64,000 bases of DNA from JAVBTT01 sp031556035 (GTDB lineage Bacteria; Bacillota; Clostridia; Oscillospirales; UBA929), in NCBI GenBank assembly GCA_031556035.1, contig JAVBTT010000006.1, positions 45,655 through 109,654 of the forward strand, given 5' to 3'. The notes under the pieces were generated by a model. The model had not been told where the DNA came from and made no database searches. It saw only the letters and a list, made by a program, of their open reading frames with translations. The position numbers and the translations under genes are program-made. Positions 27,300 to 36,290 of the stretch are shown piece by piece (the first letter of the stretch is position 1; each line of letters opens with the position of its first letter).

Positions 27300-27554
27300 T
27301 TAAAATCCGCCCCTCGCCCTTTTCTCAATAGTCCCGGCGGCTATCTGTGTGAGAATTACCTCCGTCTTTCCCAGCCCGTCGTACAGCACGACCGATCTTG
27401 GCAGGTCGGTTCCCACCATCGAAACCCTCCCGGCCCTTTCGGCTGCGCTGAGAAACGCTCGGGTGCGTTTGCTTTGGCTAATGTTGTCAAGGTCAAAGAC
27501 GCCGATTATCCCGCCAGAGCGCAAAACCCTTTCCTGACCGATGAAGATATACAT
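27300..27554 (-). CDS. remB: RemB-like extracellular matrix regulator (DUF370 family)
   Basis: The 84-residue protein matches the YaaB/RemB family: MYIFIGQERVLRSGGIIGVF, then DLDNISQSKRTRAFL. In Bacillus, RemA/RemB are DNA-binding regulators of matrix genes, and yaaB lies between recF and gyrB, exactly as here. The start at 27554 has AAAGGAG nine bases upstream. The frame extends to 27629, but that part covers a GC-rich palindromic repeat. The precise regulatory targets in this organism are unknown. Confidence 0.85.
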   Translation of the reverse strand: MYIFIGQERVLRSGGIIGVFDLDNISQSKRTRAFLSAAERAGRVSMVGTDLPRSVVLYDGLGKTEVILTQIAAGTIEKRARGGF

Positions 27555-27671
27555 ACAGGCTGGCTCCTTTCGGTGGAAATCACTCTGTAGGGGCGGAGCT
27601 CCTCTCCGCCCTTCGGGTTTAGCAAACATAAATCATGCCCATTCATCGACAGACCGGCCTGTGTCCTGTCC

Positions 27672-28733
27672 CTACATCCCCAACACTATATTCTTCCCGT
27701 TAGTGTCCCTTGTCAACCCACCGGGCTCGCAGCAGGTGACGAACGCCTGCCCGCCTCCGAGTCCGTGCAGGATATAATCCCGCCTTCCGCCGTCCAGCTC
27801 GCTGAGCACGTCGTCCAGCAGCAGCAGGGGCGGCTCCCCGAATTCCCGGGAGAGTATATCGCGCTCGGCCAGCTTCACGGCCACAACAGCCGTCCTTGTC
27901 TGGCCCTGGCTCGCATACTCGCGGGCGTCCCTTCCGTCCAGTCTGACGGCTATGTCGTCCTTGTGGGCGCCGACCAGGCACATCCCGCGGGCAAGCTCCG
28001 CCTCCCGGCGGGCCTGCATATGGTTAAATGTATCCCCCGCATCCGCCGCGTGCGTCCTGTATTCAAGAGCGAGCTCCTCCTTTTCCCCGGAAATAAGCCG
28101 GTGGTGCTGCGCCGCCAGCTCCGACAGGCTCCGGCAGAACTCCCCGCGAAAGGCGCTCAGCTCAGCTCCGGTCTGCGCCAGCCTCAGATTGAAATCCGGC
28201 AAAGCGCCTAGAAAGTCCGGCTTTTTTTCGCTCTGCCTGAGAAGCTTTGTCTTGCCCTCCGCCAGCTTCCTGTATACCGACAGCAGGGACAGGTATCTCG
28301 GCCTGAGCTGGCAGAGCGCCATATCCATCAGCCTGCGCCTCGCCTGCGCCCCGCCCCTTATCAGGTGCAGGTCCTCCGGCTCAAAGTACACCGACGGCAG
28401 CCTCCCGAGCAGCTCTCTTGGGGATTTGACCGGAGCGCCGTCCAAAAACAGCTTACGGCGGGAATCCCGGCATATGACGGCGTTAATTGAGCATTCGCGC
28501 CCGCCGCTCTCGAACTCGGCTTCTATTTCGGCGGCGTCCGCCCCGAAACGTATCAGCTCGCGCTCCTTCCCGGTTCTGGGCGAGCGCGCGGCGGACAGGT
28601 AGGCTATAGACTCCAGCAGGCAGGTCTTGCCCACCCCATTCGGCCCTGTTATCACGTTTACTCCGGAGGAAAACCCAAAAATATCTCTTTCGTAGCGCCT
28701 GAAATTCCCGAGCTCTATCCTGAGGAGCCTCAT
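27672..28733 (-). CDS. recF: DNA replication and repair protein RecF
   Basis: The 353-residue ABC/SMC-like ATPase loads RecA at gaps. It shows the start MRLLRIELGNFRRYE, Walker A GPNGVGKT (about 30-37), the ABC signature region RTAVVAVKLAE and Walker B LLLLDDVLSELD. The start at 28733 overlaps the dnaN stop as ATGA. No S4-domain gene (yaaA/rlbA) lies between dnaN and recF, unlike Bacillus. The upstream in-frame extension to 28826 runs inside dnaN and is not real. Confidence 0.95.
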   Translation of the reverse strand: MRLLRIELGNFRRYERDIFGFSSGVNVITGPNGVGKTCLLESIAYLSAARSPRTGKERELIRFGADAAEIEAEFESGGRECSINAVICRDSRRKLFLDGAPVKSPRELLGRLPSVYFEPEDLHLIRGGAQARRRLMDMALCQLRPRYLSLLSVYRKLAEGKTKLLRQSEKKPDFLGALPDFNLRLAQTGAELSAFRGEFCRSLSELAAQHHRLISGEKEELALEYRTHAADAGDTFNHMQARREAELARGMCLVGAHKDDIAVRLDGRDAREYASQGQTRTAVVAVKLAERDILSREFGEPPLLLLDDVLSELDGGRRDYILHGLGGGQAFVTCCEPGGLTRDTNGKNIVLGM

Positions 28734-29836
28734 GCGTCGGGCTTCAGCCTGACCGGAAGCACCATGTACAGCATGTCCTCCCCCTCCGGGGGAAGGAACA
28801 GGCAGGGCAACAGCGGTCCGCCGCACTCTATCCGCACGTCGTCCCCCTCAAGGTGGCGCAGCGCGTCTGACACGTAGCGGTTGTTGAAGCCTATCTCCAT
28901 CTCCATGTTTGAGTCGCACTCCATGGCGTCGGTAGCGCTTCCAATCGCGGTCACGGTTGAAAGCACCAGCTTTTTATCTGAAAATTTGAGTTTTATCGGG
29001 TTTTTAAGCTTGTCGCTTATCAGAAGGGACACGCGATCCACGCACTTAACAAATTCTCTCAGTCCAGCCGTTCCCCTGAATATCCTGTCCTGAGGGATCG
29101 CGTTTTTGTATTTGAGGAACTCCCCCTCCAGCAGCCTTGTAACCACCGTTATCTGCCCAAGATCAAATATTATGTGCCTCTGACCTATATGCAGCCTGAC
29201 CTCGGCTTCCTCGTCCGCGGAGAGCATTTTCTCCACCTCACGCAGAGGAGCGCCCGGCACTACGAACGAGAATTCTCCCTCCATTTCCGCCGCCTCACGG
29301 CGCAATGCCAGCCTGTGCCCGTCCAAGGCGACAATGGTGAGCGTCCCGGGCTCGCAGTCAAAGAGCGCCCCTGTATGGATTTGCTTTGCCTCACTTTCGG
29401 ATGCCGCGAACAGAGTTCCGCCCAGCTGCCTGCCCAGCGCGGACTGGCTGAGGGTGAGCTCCCGCATCCCGGTCACTTCCGGGATTGCCGGGAAATTGTC
29501 GCATGGCAGAGCGGTGAGGGCGAAATCTGAAAGACCGCAGGTAATGGACACGATGAACCTTTCGTTCACCTCTATGTTTACAGTGTCGTCCGCCAGCTTG
29601 CGGACAATATCCAGGAACATTTTGCACTCCAGCACAAAGCGTCCCGTCCGCTCAACCTTCGCGTCGATACGGGCGATAATGGCCATCTCCATATTGTTGC
29701 CGGTCAGGGTCAGGGTATCTTCCCCTGCCTCCAGCATCACTCCCTTGAGGAGTTCTACAGTGGCGTGAGTGGGCACGGCGCGCGCACAGTTTGTCAGGGC
29801 GTCCTGAAGGGTGTTTTTTTCACAGCTGAATTTCAT
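28730..29836 (-). CDS. dnaN: DNA polymerase III beta subunit (sliding clamp)
   Basis: The 368-residue protein is the beta clamp that tethers DNA polymerase III. It begins MKFSCEKNTLQDALTNCARA and shows the three-domain clamp pattern, with LTLTGNNMEMAI in domain I and a C-terminal ending (PVRLKPDA) typical of DnaN. It is located between oriC and recF; the stop overlaps the recF start. Length is normal for the family. Confidence 0.96.
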   Translation of the reverse strand: MKFSCEKNTLQDALTNCARAVPTHATVELLKGVMLEAGEDTLTLTGNNMEMAIIARIDAKVERTGRFVLECKMFLDIVRKLADDTVNIEVNERFIVSITCGLSDFALTALPCDNFPAIPEVTGMRELTLSQSALGRQLGGTLFAASESEAKQIHTGALFDCEPGTLTIVALDGHRLALRREAAEMEGEFSFVVPGAPLREVEKMLSADEEAEVRLHIGQRHIIFDLGQITVVTRLLEGEFLKYKNAIPQDRIFRGTAGLREFVKCVDRVSLLISDKLKNPIKLKFSDKKLVLSTVTAIGSATDAMECDSNMEMEIGFNNRYVSDALRHLEGDDVRIECGGPLLPCLFLPPEGEDMLYMVLPVRLKPDA

Positions 29837-30120
29837 TCCCGCAACCCCCGTGAAAATAAATCGTTCTATATTAAAGAGAGATAGAATATAATAATATTTT
29901 ATTAGTTACTATAGTATATCCTGTGGATATGTTAATAAGTAAATAAAACGCTAGAGCGGCATGTATTTGCGAATTCACAAAAAATGTGGATGAACATGAA
30001 TGTTGTCCACAGCTGTCCACATGACCGGGAGGGTAAGGGTACAAATGTGGAGTATTTTGTCCACATTTGTATAAGTTTGTGGATAAGTAGGGCGCTGCAT
30101 CCCTGTCACTCCGTTTGTAT
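29837..30120. other. Putative origin of replication (oriC) with DnaA-box cluster
   Basis: Between dnaA and dnaN, an AT-rich stretch (about 29870-29945) that could unwind is followed by a cluster of DnaA boxes. There is an exact TGTGGATAA at 30078-30086, and near-matches: TGTGGATAT 29922-29930, TGTGGATGA 29985-29993, TTGTCCACA 30003-30011 and 30057-30065, CTGTCCACA 30013-30021. Boxes occur in both orientations. The cluster and gene context make this the most likely oriC; gene strands left of it are mostly minus and right of about 35 kb mostly plus. Confidence 0.88.
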
Positions 30121-31410
30121 TTATTTACCCCTGATATTCTCCATCAGAAGGTTTATTGTCTTGTCAAAAGCGTCGTCAGTACCGCGCATCTCCTCCACCT
30201 TTTCCACCGCGTACATCACGGTCGTGTGGTCGCGCCTGAAAACCTTGGTTCCAATTTCCTTCAGGCTCATAGAGGTCAGAGAGCGCACCAGGTACATGCA
30301 TATCTGCCTGGCGGTTACTATGTCTGCCTGCCTGTTTTTGCCAAGTATATCGCGCTCTTCTACCCCGTAAAAGGCGGAAACCTCGGAAATTATCATGTCA
30401 GGAGTGGGATTCAGGCCGGGGTTCTCGCGCATTAGGTCGGCAATAGCCTTCTCTGCGGTGGTTACGTCCACCGGACTGTGCAGCAGATCCCGCCATGCGA
30501 CGATCTTCTTGACGGTTCCCTCGAGCTGGCGCACATTGGCGGTGACGGACGTGGCCAGGTACAGCACCACATCGTCCGGCAGCAGTAGACCCATCCTCTG
30601 AGCCTTGCTCTTGACAATCGCCATCCTGGTCTCAAAGTCGGGTGGTTGTATATCCACTATCAGGCCGGACTCAAAGCGGGTTCTCAGCCTGTCTTCAAGC
30701 GCCGGAACCTCCTTGGGAGGTCTGTCGGATGTGAGCACTATCTGGTGCCCGGCGTCGTACAGGGTGTTGAAGGTGTGAAAGAACTCCTCCTGAGAGAAGT
30801 TGCGGCCCCCGATGAACTGTATGTCGTCGACCAGCAGCAGATCGGCGCTGCGGTATTTGTCGTGAAATTCATGGGTTTTTTTGTTCTGGAGGGCGTTTAC
30901 CAGGTCGTTTGTAAAAAGCTCCGCCGAGAATACGCGCATCTGATATTCAGGGTGGGAGGCCCTGATAAAGTTCATTATGGCGTACAGCAGATGGGTCTTG
31001 CCAAGGCCCGAGCCGCCGTATATAAACAGCGGATTGTAGGCCTGACCTGGCGATTCCGCCACCGCCTTCGCAGCAGCGGCCGCGAATTTGTTCGAATCCC
31101 CGACAACAAAGTTTTCAAAACCGAATTCCCTGATGCCGCAGCTGTCCTGCTTGGATGGTGCCGTCCTTTCAAGTGTCACCTCAAGTTTCATAGGAGTGCC
31201 GAACAGCTCGAAAAGGGCGTCCGTAACCGGTTTTGAGTATCGCGACAGAATTATGCCGCGCTTGAGCTCTGTGGAGGTGAGCAGGGTGAGAGTGTCCTCG
31301 GTAAGGCTCAATATTTCGGCGTCGTCAAACCAGGCGTTCAGTACGGACGCCGGCATGTCCCTGCTGAGGATATCCAGCAGGTATGTCAAAATGTCTTCTT
31401 TGGGCTGCAA
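30121..31410 (-). CDS. dnaA: Chromosomal replication initiator DnaA
   Basis: The 429-residue initiator has a short domain I, an AAA+ domain with Walker A GGSGLGKTH and Walker B LLLVDDIQF, and the C-terminal DnaA-box-binding domain (ARQICMYLVRSLTSMSLKEI, FRRDHTTVMYA). It unwinds oriC and loads the helicase. The start is a TTG with GGCGGAG six bases upstream; no ATG fits. It heads the leftward replication block. Two TATAAT sequences upstream (31467-31472 and 31484-31489) are candidate -10 elements. Confidence 0.96.
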   Translation of the reverse strand: MQPKEDILTYLLDILSRDMPASVLNAWFDDAEILSLTEDTLTLLTSTELKRGIILSRYSKPVTDALFELFGTPMKLEVTLERTAPSKQDSCGIREFGFENFVVGDSNKFAAAAAKAVAESPGQAYNPLFIYGGSGLGKTHLLYAIMNFIRASHPEYQMRVFSAELFTNDLVNALQNKKTHEFHDKYRSADLLLVDDIQFIGGRNFSQEEFFHTFNTLYDAGHQIVLTSDRPPKEVPALEDRLRTRFESGLIVDIQPPDFETRMAIVKSKAQRMGLLLPDDVVLYLATSVTANVRQLEGTVKKIVAWRDLLHSPVDVTTAEKAIADLMRENPGLNPTPDMIISEVSAFYGVEERDILGKNRQADIVTARQICMYLVRSLTSMSLKEIGTKVFRRDHTTVMYAVEKVEEMRGTDDAFDKTINLLMENIRGK

Positions 31411-31483
31411 AGCGCTCTCCGCCTTCCGGAAGGTGAATTTCCGCCCCGCGAACGCGCGGCATAATGATTATATCGGAAAAAGC

Positions 31484-31492
31484 ATTATATCA
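31484..31492 (-). promoter_or_regulatory. Extended -10 promoter element for dnaA
   Basis: On the minus strand TGATATAAT forms an extended -10 (TGnTATAAT). No good -35 is seen 17 bases upstream. A second TATAAT lies at 31472-31467. The start codon is 75 bases downstream. Confidence 0.55.
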
Positions 31493-31568
31493 CAACAGGG
31501 ACAGACGCGCCATAGCCTTCATGTGATTTTTGACAGTTTTTATTATTTTTTATGCAAAGAAAACGAAA

Positions 31569-31587
31569 CCCCCGCCGTTGGCGGGGG
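31569..31587 (-). terminator. Terminator hairpin downstream of proS
   Basis: On the minus strand CCCCCGC and GCGGGGG pair around a short loop, followed by TTTCGTTTTCTTT, a reasonable U-rich tail. It lies between proS and dnaA. The remainder of 31411-31713 holds the dnaA promoter, the 20-bp palindrome at 31631-31650 and a B core next to the proS stop. Confidence 0.7.
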
Positions 31588-31713
31588 CAGATATTTGAAC
31601 AATGGGGATATTACATAGCACCTTAAAGATGGCGGCAGACGTCTGCCGCCAATCATCAAACCATCGGGAAGGAATACGGCGGGCGAGGTGGTAGGCTCCC
31701 GGCTCCGCTCTTC

Positions 31714-33150
31714 TTAATACTGAAATCCCCAGTACAGCATCGTGTCCGCCGGCTTGCCGCAGACGGCGCAGGTTTCGCCCAGCCTTTCCTGCTCAAACGG
31801 GATGTTGCGCGACTTCATGCCTCCGGTGAGATCCTTGACTCTCTCCTCGCATTCCGCCCCGCCGCACCACATGGTCTTGATGAAGCCGCCGCGCTTCTGC
31901 GCGATAGTGACCATCTCCTCCAGGGTGAGCGCGACGCTTATCTGGCTGTCCAGGTTTTTGCGGGCCTTGTCGTACATAGCCCTTTGTATTTCTGATAGAG
32001 CCTCCGGCACCCTAAGCTCCAGCCCCTCAAGCGAAGCCTCCTCCTTGCCGCCGGTGCGCTTGGCGAGCACACATCTGCCCGCCTCAATATCACGCGGGCC
32101 GAGCTCCAGCCTGAGCGGCACGCCCTTCATCTCGTACTCGGCGAACTTCCAGCCGGGCGACTGGTCGGAGGAATCGAGTCTGACCCTGATGCCCGCCGCC
32201 TTCAGGTTCTTTTCCACCTCGGCTGCCTTTTCCAGCACGCCCGGCTTGTGCGAGGCGACCGGGACTATGACGACCTGGGTGGGCGCGATGCGGGGGGGCA
32301 GGACGAGCCCGGAGTCGTCCCCGTGAGTCATTATTATGCCGCCGATGATCCGGGTCGAGACGCCCCACGAGGACTGGAACACGTGCCTCAGCGAGTTATC
32401 CTTAGCTGTATATGTGATATCGAACGCCTTCGCGAAGCCGTCCCCGAAGTAGTGGGTGGTGCCGGCCTGAAGGGCCTTGCCGTCGTGCATCATGCACTCG
32501 ATCGAATATGTGTCCTGCGCGCCCGCGAATTTCTCGCTCTCGGTCTTGCGGCCTTTGATGACGGGCATCGCCAGCACGTCCTCGGCGAGCTCGGCGTATA
32601 TATCAAGGATCATCAGCGCCTCGTCGACGGCTTCCTGAGCCTCGGCGTGCGCCGTGTGGCCTTCCTGCCACAGAAACTCCCTGTGCCGCAGGAACGGGCG
32701 GGTGGTCTTCTCCCAGCGCAGCACGCTGCACCACTGGTTGTAGAGCTTGGGAAGGTCGCGCCAGCTCTGCACCACATGCGCGTAGTGCTCGCAAAACAGC
32801 GTCTCGGACGTCGGGCGCACGCAGAGGCGCTCGGCCAACTGCTCTGTTCCGCCGTGCGTGACCCAGGCCACCTCGGGAGCGAAGCCGTTGACGTGGTCCT
32901 TTTCCTTCTGAAGCAGGGACTCCGGGATCAGCAGGGGCATATAGACGTTCTCGTGCCCCGTCTCCTTGAAGCGGGTGTCCATGTAGTGCTGTATCCGCTC
33001 CCAGAGCGCGTAGGCGTATGGCCTCAGCACTATGCAGCCCTTGACGCTCGAGTAGTCGATAAGCTCCGCCTTTTTTACAACGTCGGTGTACCACTGGGCG
33101 AAATCCTCCTCCATGGAGGTGATCGCCTCAACCTGCTTTTTATCCGCCAT
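31714..33150 (-). CDS. proS: Prolyl-tRNA synthetase (short, archaeal/eukaryote-like type)
   Basis: The 478-residue class II synthetase charges tRNA-Pro. It begins KKQVEAITSMEEDFAQWYTD and shows motif 2 around WEKTTRPFLRHREFLWQEGH and motif 3 in the segment with MTHGDDSGLVLPP. It ends in the zinc-binding-like C-terminal domain with paired cysteines (MWCGGAECEE, CAVCGKPAD) and a final aromatic pair (WGFQY). There is no YbaK-type editing insert, as in the archaeal-like ProS of several Clostridia. The ATG at 33150 is preceded by GGGGGG. The TAA stop overlaps a family B core. Confidence 0.95.
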   Translation of the reverse strand: MADKKQVEAITSMEEDFAQWYTDVVKKAELIDYSSVKGCIVLRPYAYALWERIQHYMDTRFKETGHENVYMPLLIPESLLQKEKDHVNGFAPEVAWVTHGGTEQLAERLCVRPTSETLFCEHYAHVVQSWRDLPKLYNQWCSVLRWEKTTRPFLRHREFLWQEGHTAHAEAQEAVDEALMILDIYAELAEDVLAMPVIKGRKTESEKFAGAQDTYSIECMMHDGKALQAGTTHYFGDGFAKAFDITYTAKDNSLRHVFQSSWGVSTRIIGGIIMTHGDDSGLVLPPRIAPTQVVIVPVASHKPGVLEKAAEVEKNLKAAGIRVRLDSSDQSPGWKFAEYEMKGVPLRLELGPRDIEAGRCVLAKRTGGKEEASLEGLELRVPEALSEIQRAMYDKARKNLDSQISVALTLEEMVTIAQKRGGFIKTMWCGGAECEERVKDLTGGMKSRNIPFEQERLGETCAVCGKPADTMLYWGFQY

Positions 33151-33507
33151 AAAAACCCCCCCATTAAATTCCATGTAGGGGCGATTATCAATCGCCCATT
33201 CGCAAGAGACCCGCCCGGCTGCGCTCTTCGGTGATGTCAAGCTCCCGCCGGGCTGCCGCTCCGGCTTTGGCTGCGTCCGCTTTGCGGACTGCGCCAAACG
33301 CCTGCGCTCGGCTCCAAATAATCCTGCGCGTGCCCGCTTACGCTCTGTCAAGCGGACTTCGTCCGCTCTTCGAGCTTGCGGCCATGCTCGGCTTATTTCT
33401 CGCCACGCCCGGCTCCGCTCTTCTGATTTTAACATTTTCAGCGCACTTGTCAAGCAGTGGGGCCATATGATGGTGTTGAGAACATTGATTGACAAGGTTG
33501 TGCTTGC
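33151..33507. repeat. Spacer with long family B copy (B7)
   Basis: B7 (about 33219-33423, minus strand) is nearly identical over about 190 bp to a copy at 38424-38616. It has a core at both ends (AGAAGAGCGGAGCC at 33410-33423; GAAGAGCGCAGCC near 33225). A short family E palindrome (GGGGCGATTATCAATCGCCC) is at about 33179-33198. No coding frame in this stretch is supported. Confidence 0.8.
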
Positions 33508-33816
33508 ATGTATACAAAATTTTTTGTTCAGCCGGGCGAAAACGAGTGGATAAAAACCGAGGTCACCCTCAAGCCGGACAGCCGCAGTGCGCTGCACGGC
33601 ACCGTTACCGGCCCGGACGGCAGGCTTGTCTGCGACGCCCTGGTCATGCTGTTTCTGGCGGATAAGGCCGCCGACGCCGTGAAGTTTACAGCCTGCACGT
33701 TCACCGACGACTCCGGGCAGTTCGCGTTCGGTCCGCTCGACCCCGGCCGCGTTTACGCCGTCAAGGTGTTCAGAAACAGCGTCAAGGTGCGGGAACTGGA
33801 GATTGTCACCGATTAG
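33508..33816 (+). CDS. Single carboxypeptidase-regulatory-like (prealbumin-like) domain protein
   Basis: The 102-residue protein is mostly one beta-sandwich domain: residues about 27-95 show the pattern LHGTVTGPDGRLVCDALVML, then DDSGQFAFGPLDPGRVYAVK and VFRNSVKVRELEI, typical of carboxypeptidase D regulatory-like domains. No signal peptide is present. The SD is weak. Such stand-alone domains are common in Clostridia and of unknown function. The divergent upstream neighbour is the B7 repeat; downstream is the convergent flavodiiron gene. Confidence 0.7.
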   Translation: MYTKFFVQPGENEWIKTEVTLKPDSRSALHGTVTGPDGRLVCDALVMLFLADKAADAVKFTACTFTDDSGQFAFGPLDPGRVYAVKVFRNSVKVRELEIVTD

Positions 33817-33861
33817 GGCGGCGTATTGACAGACGCTGTACCGGTACAAATATCTCTTCGG

Positions 33862-34983
33862 TTATTTCCACATGAGCTTTCTCGTGGGCTCAAGCTCAAA
33901 GCCCATCGCCTTGAGCTCGCTTTCGATCTGCCCCGCGCTCTCGCCGCTCCAGCCGTAGGCCCCAAAGGCGAGCCCCCTCTTGTTTTTGGGGGACAGGCCG
34001 CGCATATAGGTCAAAAACGCGGCGACCTGCGGCATGACGTTCCTGTTCAGGGTCGGGCTGCCCACCGCCACAAACGACGCCTCAAGCACTTTGGCCATCG
34101 CGGTCGAGACATGCCCGTCCTTCAGGCAGAAAAGCTCCGGCTCCATGCCGCGTCCGGCGAGCTCGCTGAAGAGCGCCTCCGCCATCTTCCGCGTCGCGCC
34201 CCACATCGTGTCGTACACGATGACGGCCTTCCGGGGATTGGAGCCCCCGCCCGCCCAGAGCTCGTATTTTTTGAGCATCTCGCCCACATACGAGCGCAGT
34301 ATGACCCCGTGGCTGGGGCATACGGTGTCGATCTCAAGGGCCGAGATATCGCCCAGCAGCTTTTTGACCGGCATCCCGAACGGCAGGACTATGTTGGCGT
34401 AATAGTCCCCCGCGCGCTCAAGCAGCCTCTCCAGGCCGATCTGGTCGTCAAAGCGCTCCAGGGACGCGATATGCTGCCCCAGCGCGTCGTTGCAGAACAG
34501 CGTTTTTTCCGCTGCCAGATATGTCGTCATGCTGTCCGGCCAGTGGACCATCGGCATGGGTAAAAAGGAGAACTCATATTTGCCGGTGCTGAGGGTGTCG
34601 CCCGCCTTGACGGCGCGGACGCGGGCGCCGCCCATAATCTCCGGGTAGTAGGCGTTCAGACCCTTTTGCCCGTTCTGGGACGTGATGATCTCGGCGTTCG
34701 GGGCGATGGCGCGAAAATGCGGAAGCGCCCCCGAGTGGTCCGGCTCCACATGGTTTGAGATATGGTAAGCTATTTTGGCGGGGTCGACTATTTCCCGGAT
34801 ATTCTCCATCAGCTCAGCGGTGTGGGTGGCCTTGACCAGATCAATCAGGGTAATTTTTTCATCCAGCACAAGATACGCGTTGTAGGTTGTGCCGCAGGGA
34901 GTCAGATAGCCGTGGAAGTTCCGCACGTCGTAGTCAATCGCGCCCACCCAGTATATGTTGTCCTTTATCTTTACAGCGCCCAT
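33862..34983 (-). CDS. Flavodiiron protein (FprA-type flavoprotein)
   Basis: The 373-residue protein has an N-terminal metallo-beta-lactamase-like diiron domain with HVEPDHSGALPHF (ligands H, E, D, H), then HWPDSM and PSHG histidines, and a C-terminal flavodoxin domain (VYDTMWGATRKMAEAL, GSPTLNRNVMP). Such proteins reduce O2 to water, or NO to N2O, in anaerobes. There is no rubredoxin or reductase fused, so external electron donors are needed. GGAGGTACAAC precedes the ATG. With the SOD at 36291-36797 it suggests a local oxygen-defence capacity. Confidence 0.93.
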   Translation of the reverse strand: MGAVKIKDNIYWVGAIDYDVRNFHGYLTPCGTTYNAYLVLDEKITLIDLVKATHTAELMENIREIVDPAKIAYHISNHVEPDHSGALPHFRAIAPNAEIITSQNGQKGLNAYYPEIMGGARVRAVKAGDTLSTGKYEFSFLPMPMVHWPDSMTTYLAAEKTLFCNDALGQHIASLERFDDQIGLERLLERAGDYYANIVLPFGMPVKKLLGDISALEIDTVCPSHGVILRSYVGEMLKKYELWAGGGSNPRKAVIVYDTMWGATRKMAEALFSELAGRGMEPELFCLKDGHVSTAMAKVLEASFVAVGSPTLNRNVMPQVAAFLTYMRGLSPKNKRGLAFGAYGWSGESAGQIESELKAMGFELEPTRKLMWK

Positions 34984-35129
34984 GTTGTACCTCCAGCAAG
35001 CATATAATTTTTTGAAAAAATAATATCACTTCCGGCGGCGCGTGTCAAACGCGGCGCATAACTCCCGCCCGCTTCGGTTCATAATAGCAGTGTACGCGGC
35101 TAATTTGGACGCCGGGAGGGGATTTTTTT

Positions 35130-35804
35130 ATGCTTGTGGCGATAACGCGCACCGCCATACTGTACATCGTTGTCATTACGGCAATGAGGATAATGGGCAA
35201 GCGGCAGATTGGCGAGCTGGAGCCCAGCGAGCTGGTGGTGGCAATTATGATCTCGGAGCTGGCCGCCGTCCCGATGCAGGAGCCCGGGATGCCGCTTGTG
35301 TCCGGCCTGGTGCCGATTGTGACCCTGATTTCGCTGGAGATACTCATATCGCTGCTGCTGCTCAAAAGCGTCAGGCTGCGCAAGCTGTTCTGCGGGACTC
35401 CCAGCGTGCTGATTGAAAACGGCAGGATTTTGCAGAAAGAGCTCAAAAAAAACCGAATGACTATGGACGAGCTGATTGAGGATCTGCGGCTGCAGGACAT
35501 TTTGGATCTCAGCACGGTGCAGTACGCGATACTTGAGACAAACGGCAAGCTCAGCGCCATATTGTACTCCGAGCACCGCCCGATGCCGGCCGGAAAGCGG
35601 GGAGGGGCAGACCGCGGCCTGCCGGTCGTACTGATAAACGACGGGCGCACCCTGTCCGCGAATCTTGAGAAGCTTGGCCTGGACGAGAAATGGCTGTACA
35701 GCGAGGTCAAGGGAAGGGGCGTGTCCGGGCCGTCCGAGGTTTTTCTGCTGATGCGGGACGAGCAGGGCGGCGTATACTATCTGCCCAAGGAGAAAGCGAG
35801 ATGA
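35130..35804 (+). CDS. DUF421 membrane protein (YetF/YdfS family)
   Basis: The 224-residue protein has three N-terminal membrane helices and a cytoplasmic DUF421 domain. Characteristic features are MRIMGKRQIGELEPSELVVA near the start and LLSVRLRKLF-like sequence (KSVRLRKLFCGTPSVLIENG). B. subtilis relatives are linked to spore resistance and envelope stress. The SD GGAGGGG lies eight bases before the ATG. Its stop overlaps the DUF4363 start as ATGA. Confidence 0.9.
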   Translation: MLVAITRTAILYIVVITAMRIMGKRQIGELEPSELVVAIMISELAAVPMQEPGMPLVSGLVPIVTLISLEILISLLLLKSVRLRKLFCGTPSVLIENGRILQKELKKNRMTMDELIEDLRLQDILDLSTVQYAILETNGKLSAILYSEHRPMPAGKRGGADRGLPVVLINDGRTLSANLEKLGLDEKWLYSEVKGRGVSGPSEVFLLMRDEQGGVYYLPKEKAR

Positions 35805-36181
35805 AGCAGGCTGTTCTGGCGGGCGCGCTGCTGTTGGCGATGCTGATTTGCGGGGTAGCGAGCCGCAGCTACACCGGCTCGTTTTCCCGTGAGATAGGGG
35901 AGGAGCTTGCCGCGGCCCGGGCGGGGGTTGAGGCCGGGGACTGGGACAAGGCGGAGAGAGGAATGCTCTCCGCTATGTCGCGCTGGGAGGATTCGCGCAA
36001 GGTGATGGGCTTTATCGCGGCGGACGCGGAGCTCGCGGCGGTGGACGCCGCGCTGGCCGGGGTATACTCGGCGCTCGAAAACAGGGACGGCGCAGAGCTG
36101 GATACGCAAATAAGGCTTGTCACGCTGTTGCTCGGGGTGCTGGTGGAACAGGAGAGACTGACGTGGCAAAACCTAGGGTAG
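35801..36181 (+). CDS. DUF4363-family protein
   Basis: The 126-residue protein has an N-terminal membrane anchor (MKQAVLAGALLLAMLICGVA) and a helical extracytoplasmic part with the pattern LAAARAGVEAGDWDKAE, typical of DUF4363, whose genes often follow DUF421 genes in Clostridia. It is translationally coupled to the DUF421 gene (ATGA overlap). Function is unknown; a joint role with the YetF-like protein is likely from this conserved pairing. Confidence 0.82.
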   Translation: MKQAVLAGALLLAMLICGVASRSYTGSFSREIGEELAAARAGVEAGDWDKAERGMLSAMSRWEDSRKVMGFIAADAELAAVDAALAGVYSALENRDGAELDTQIRLVTLLLGVLVEQERLTWQNLG

Positions 36182-36290
36182 ACTTTGAAATAAACAGTTT
36201 CACTCCCGCTCGTCTGCGCATACGATATATTGCGGGGGAGGGGCGTAGCCCATCTCCCGAATAAAGCGTGGAAGCGAAGGGGTGCTCTGC

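Noticed and set aside
33151..33849. N-terminal extension of proS to 33849
   Set aside because: It runs through the B7 repeat and antisense of another gene; the ATG at 33150 has the family start and an SD.
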